Positions 63,985 to 64,000 of a DNA stretch of 64,000 nucleotides are shown in pieces (within the stretch, counting starts at the first letter, position 1; the number at the start of each line of letters is the position of its first letter). The DNA is from Tatlockia sp. (lineage in GTDB: Bacteria; Pseudomonadota; Gammaproteobacteria; Legionellales; Legionellaceae): positions 124,001 through 188,000 of the forward strand of contig JACCVV010000012.1 of NCBI GenBank assembly GCA_013697955.1, read 5' to 3'. The notes beneath the pieces were generated by a model. That model did no database searches, had not been told where the DNA came from, and worked only from the letters and a program-made list of their open reading frames with translations. A program made the position numbers and the translations under genes.

Positions 63985-64000
63985 TCCCACTCTCCTTTTA

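Noticed and set aside
1..64000. CRISPR arrays, tRNA or rRNA genes, insertion sequences, integrase or attachment sites
   Set aside because: I looked for them and saw none. The only tandem repeats are the coding repeats in dotG.

Overview
The window is chromosomal DNA of a Legionella species or very close relative. It is AT-rich, densely coding and free of insertion sequences. Its centre is a complete Dot/Icm type IVB secretion block in one orientation: icmT, icmS, a variable icmR-equivalent (fir), icmQ, icmP, icmO, icmN, icmM, icmL, icmK, icmE, icmG, icmC, icmD, icmJ and icmB (about 29.3 kb down to 11.9 kb, minus strand). The dotU(icmH)-icmF pair sits separately at 0.3-4.0 kb on the plus strand. 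About 8 kb of ordinary genes separates it from icmB: a PQ-loop protein, a TorF-type porin, homospermidine synthase, argS, a small protein, thymidine kinase, a Popeye-like membrane protein, a bicupin and an OsmC protein.

Upstream of icmT lies a possible small gene of unknown function preceded by a tandem box like the Legionella PmrA site, and a divergent 569-residue gene with the look of a Dot/Icm substrate. From 31.6 to 36.8 kb is housekeeping: a TVP38-family membrane protein, an aminodeoxychorismate lyase-like aminotransferase, a PA3496-like small acidic protein, ygfA, a PII protein, ubiK, comM and a lone response-regulator receiver. From 37 to 45.8 kb the DNA becomes accessory in character: a secreted subtilisin-like protease, a secreted protein of unknown function, a coiled-coil/TM candidate effector, a PP2C-like phosphatase whose DGHGG motif has moved to the C-terminus, a DUF72 protein, a PAS protein and an ankyrin effector gene split by a frameshift.

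The right part holds a short-form NAD-glutamate dehydrogenase, a secreted alpha/beta hydrolase, umuDC with an inverted repeat at its promoter, a small membrane protein, and a 1575-residue membrane protein built of about 18 modules in a repeating A-B-C order. Core metabolism follows: pyrB-ruvX-yqgE, an FMN-dependent glutamate synthase-family protein, and a glutathione-dependent formaldehyde operon (adhC-fghA-HIT).

The strongest candidates for something undescribed are the permuted PP2C protein (41265-42350), the three-phase modular membrane protein (53266-57993), the regulatory layout around fir/icmQ and the new gene beside icmT, and the split protease-ankyrin gene. All assignments come from reading the sequence; no database search was run.
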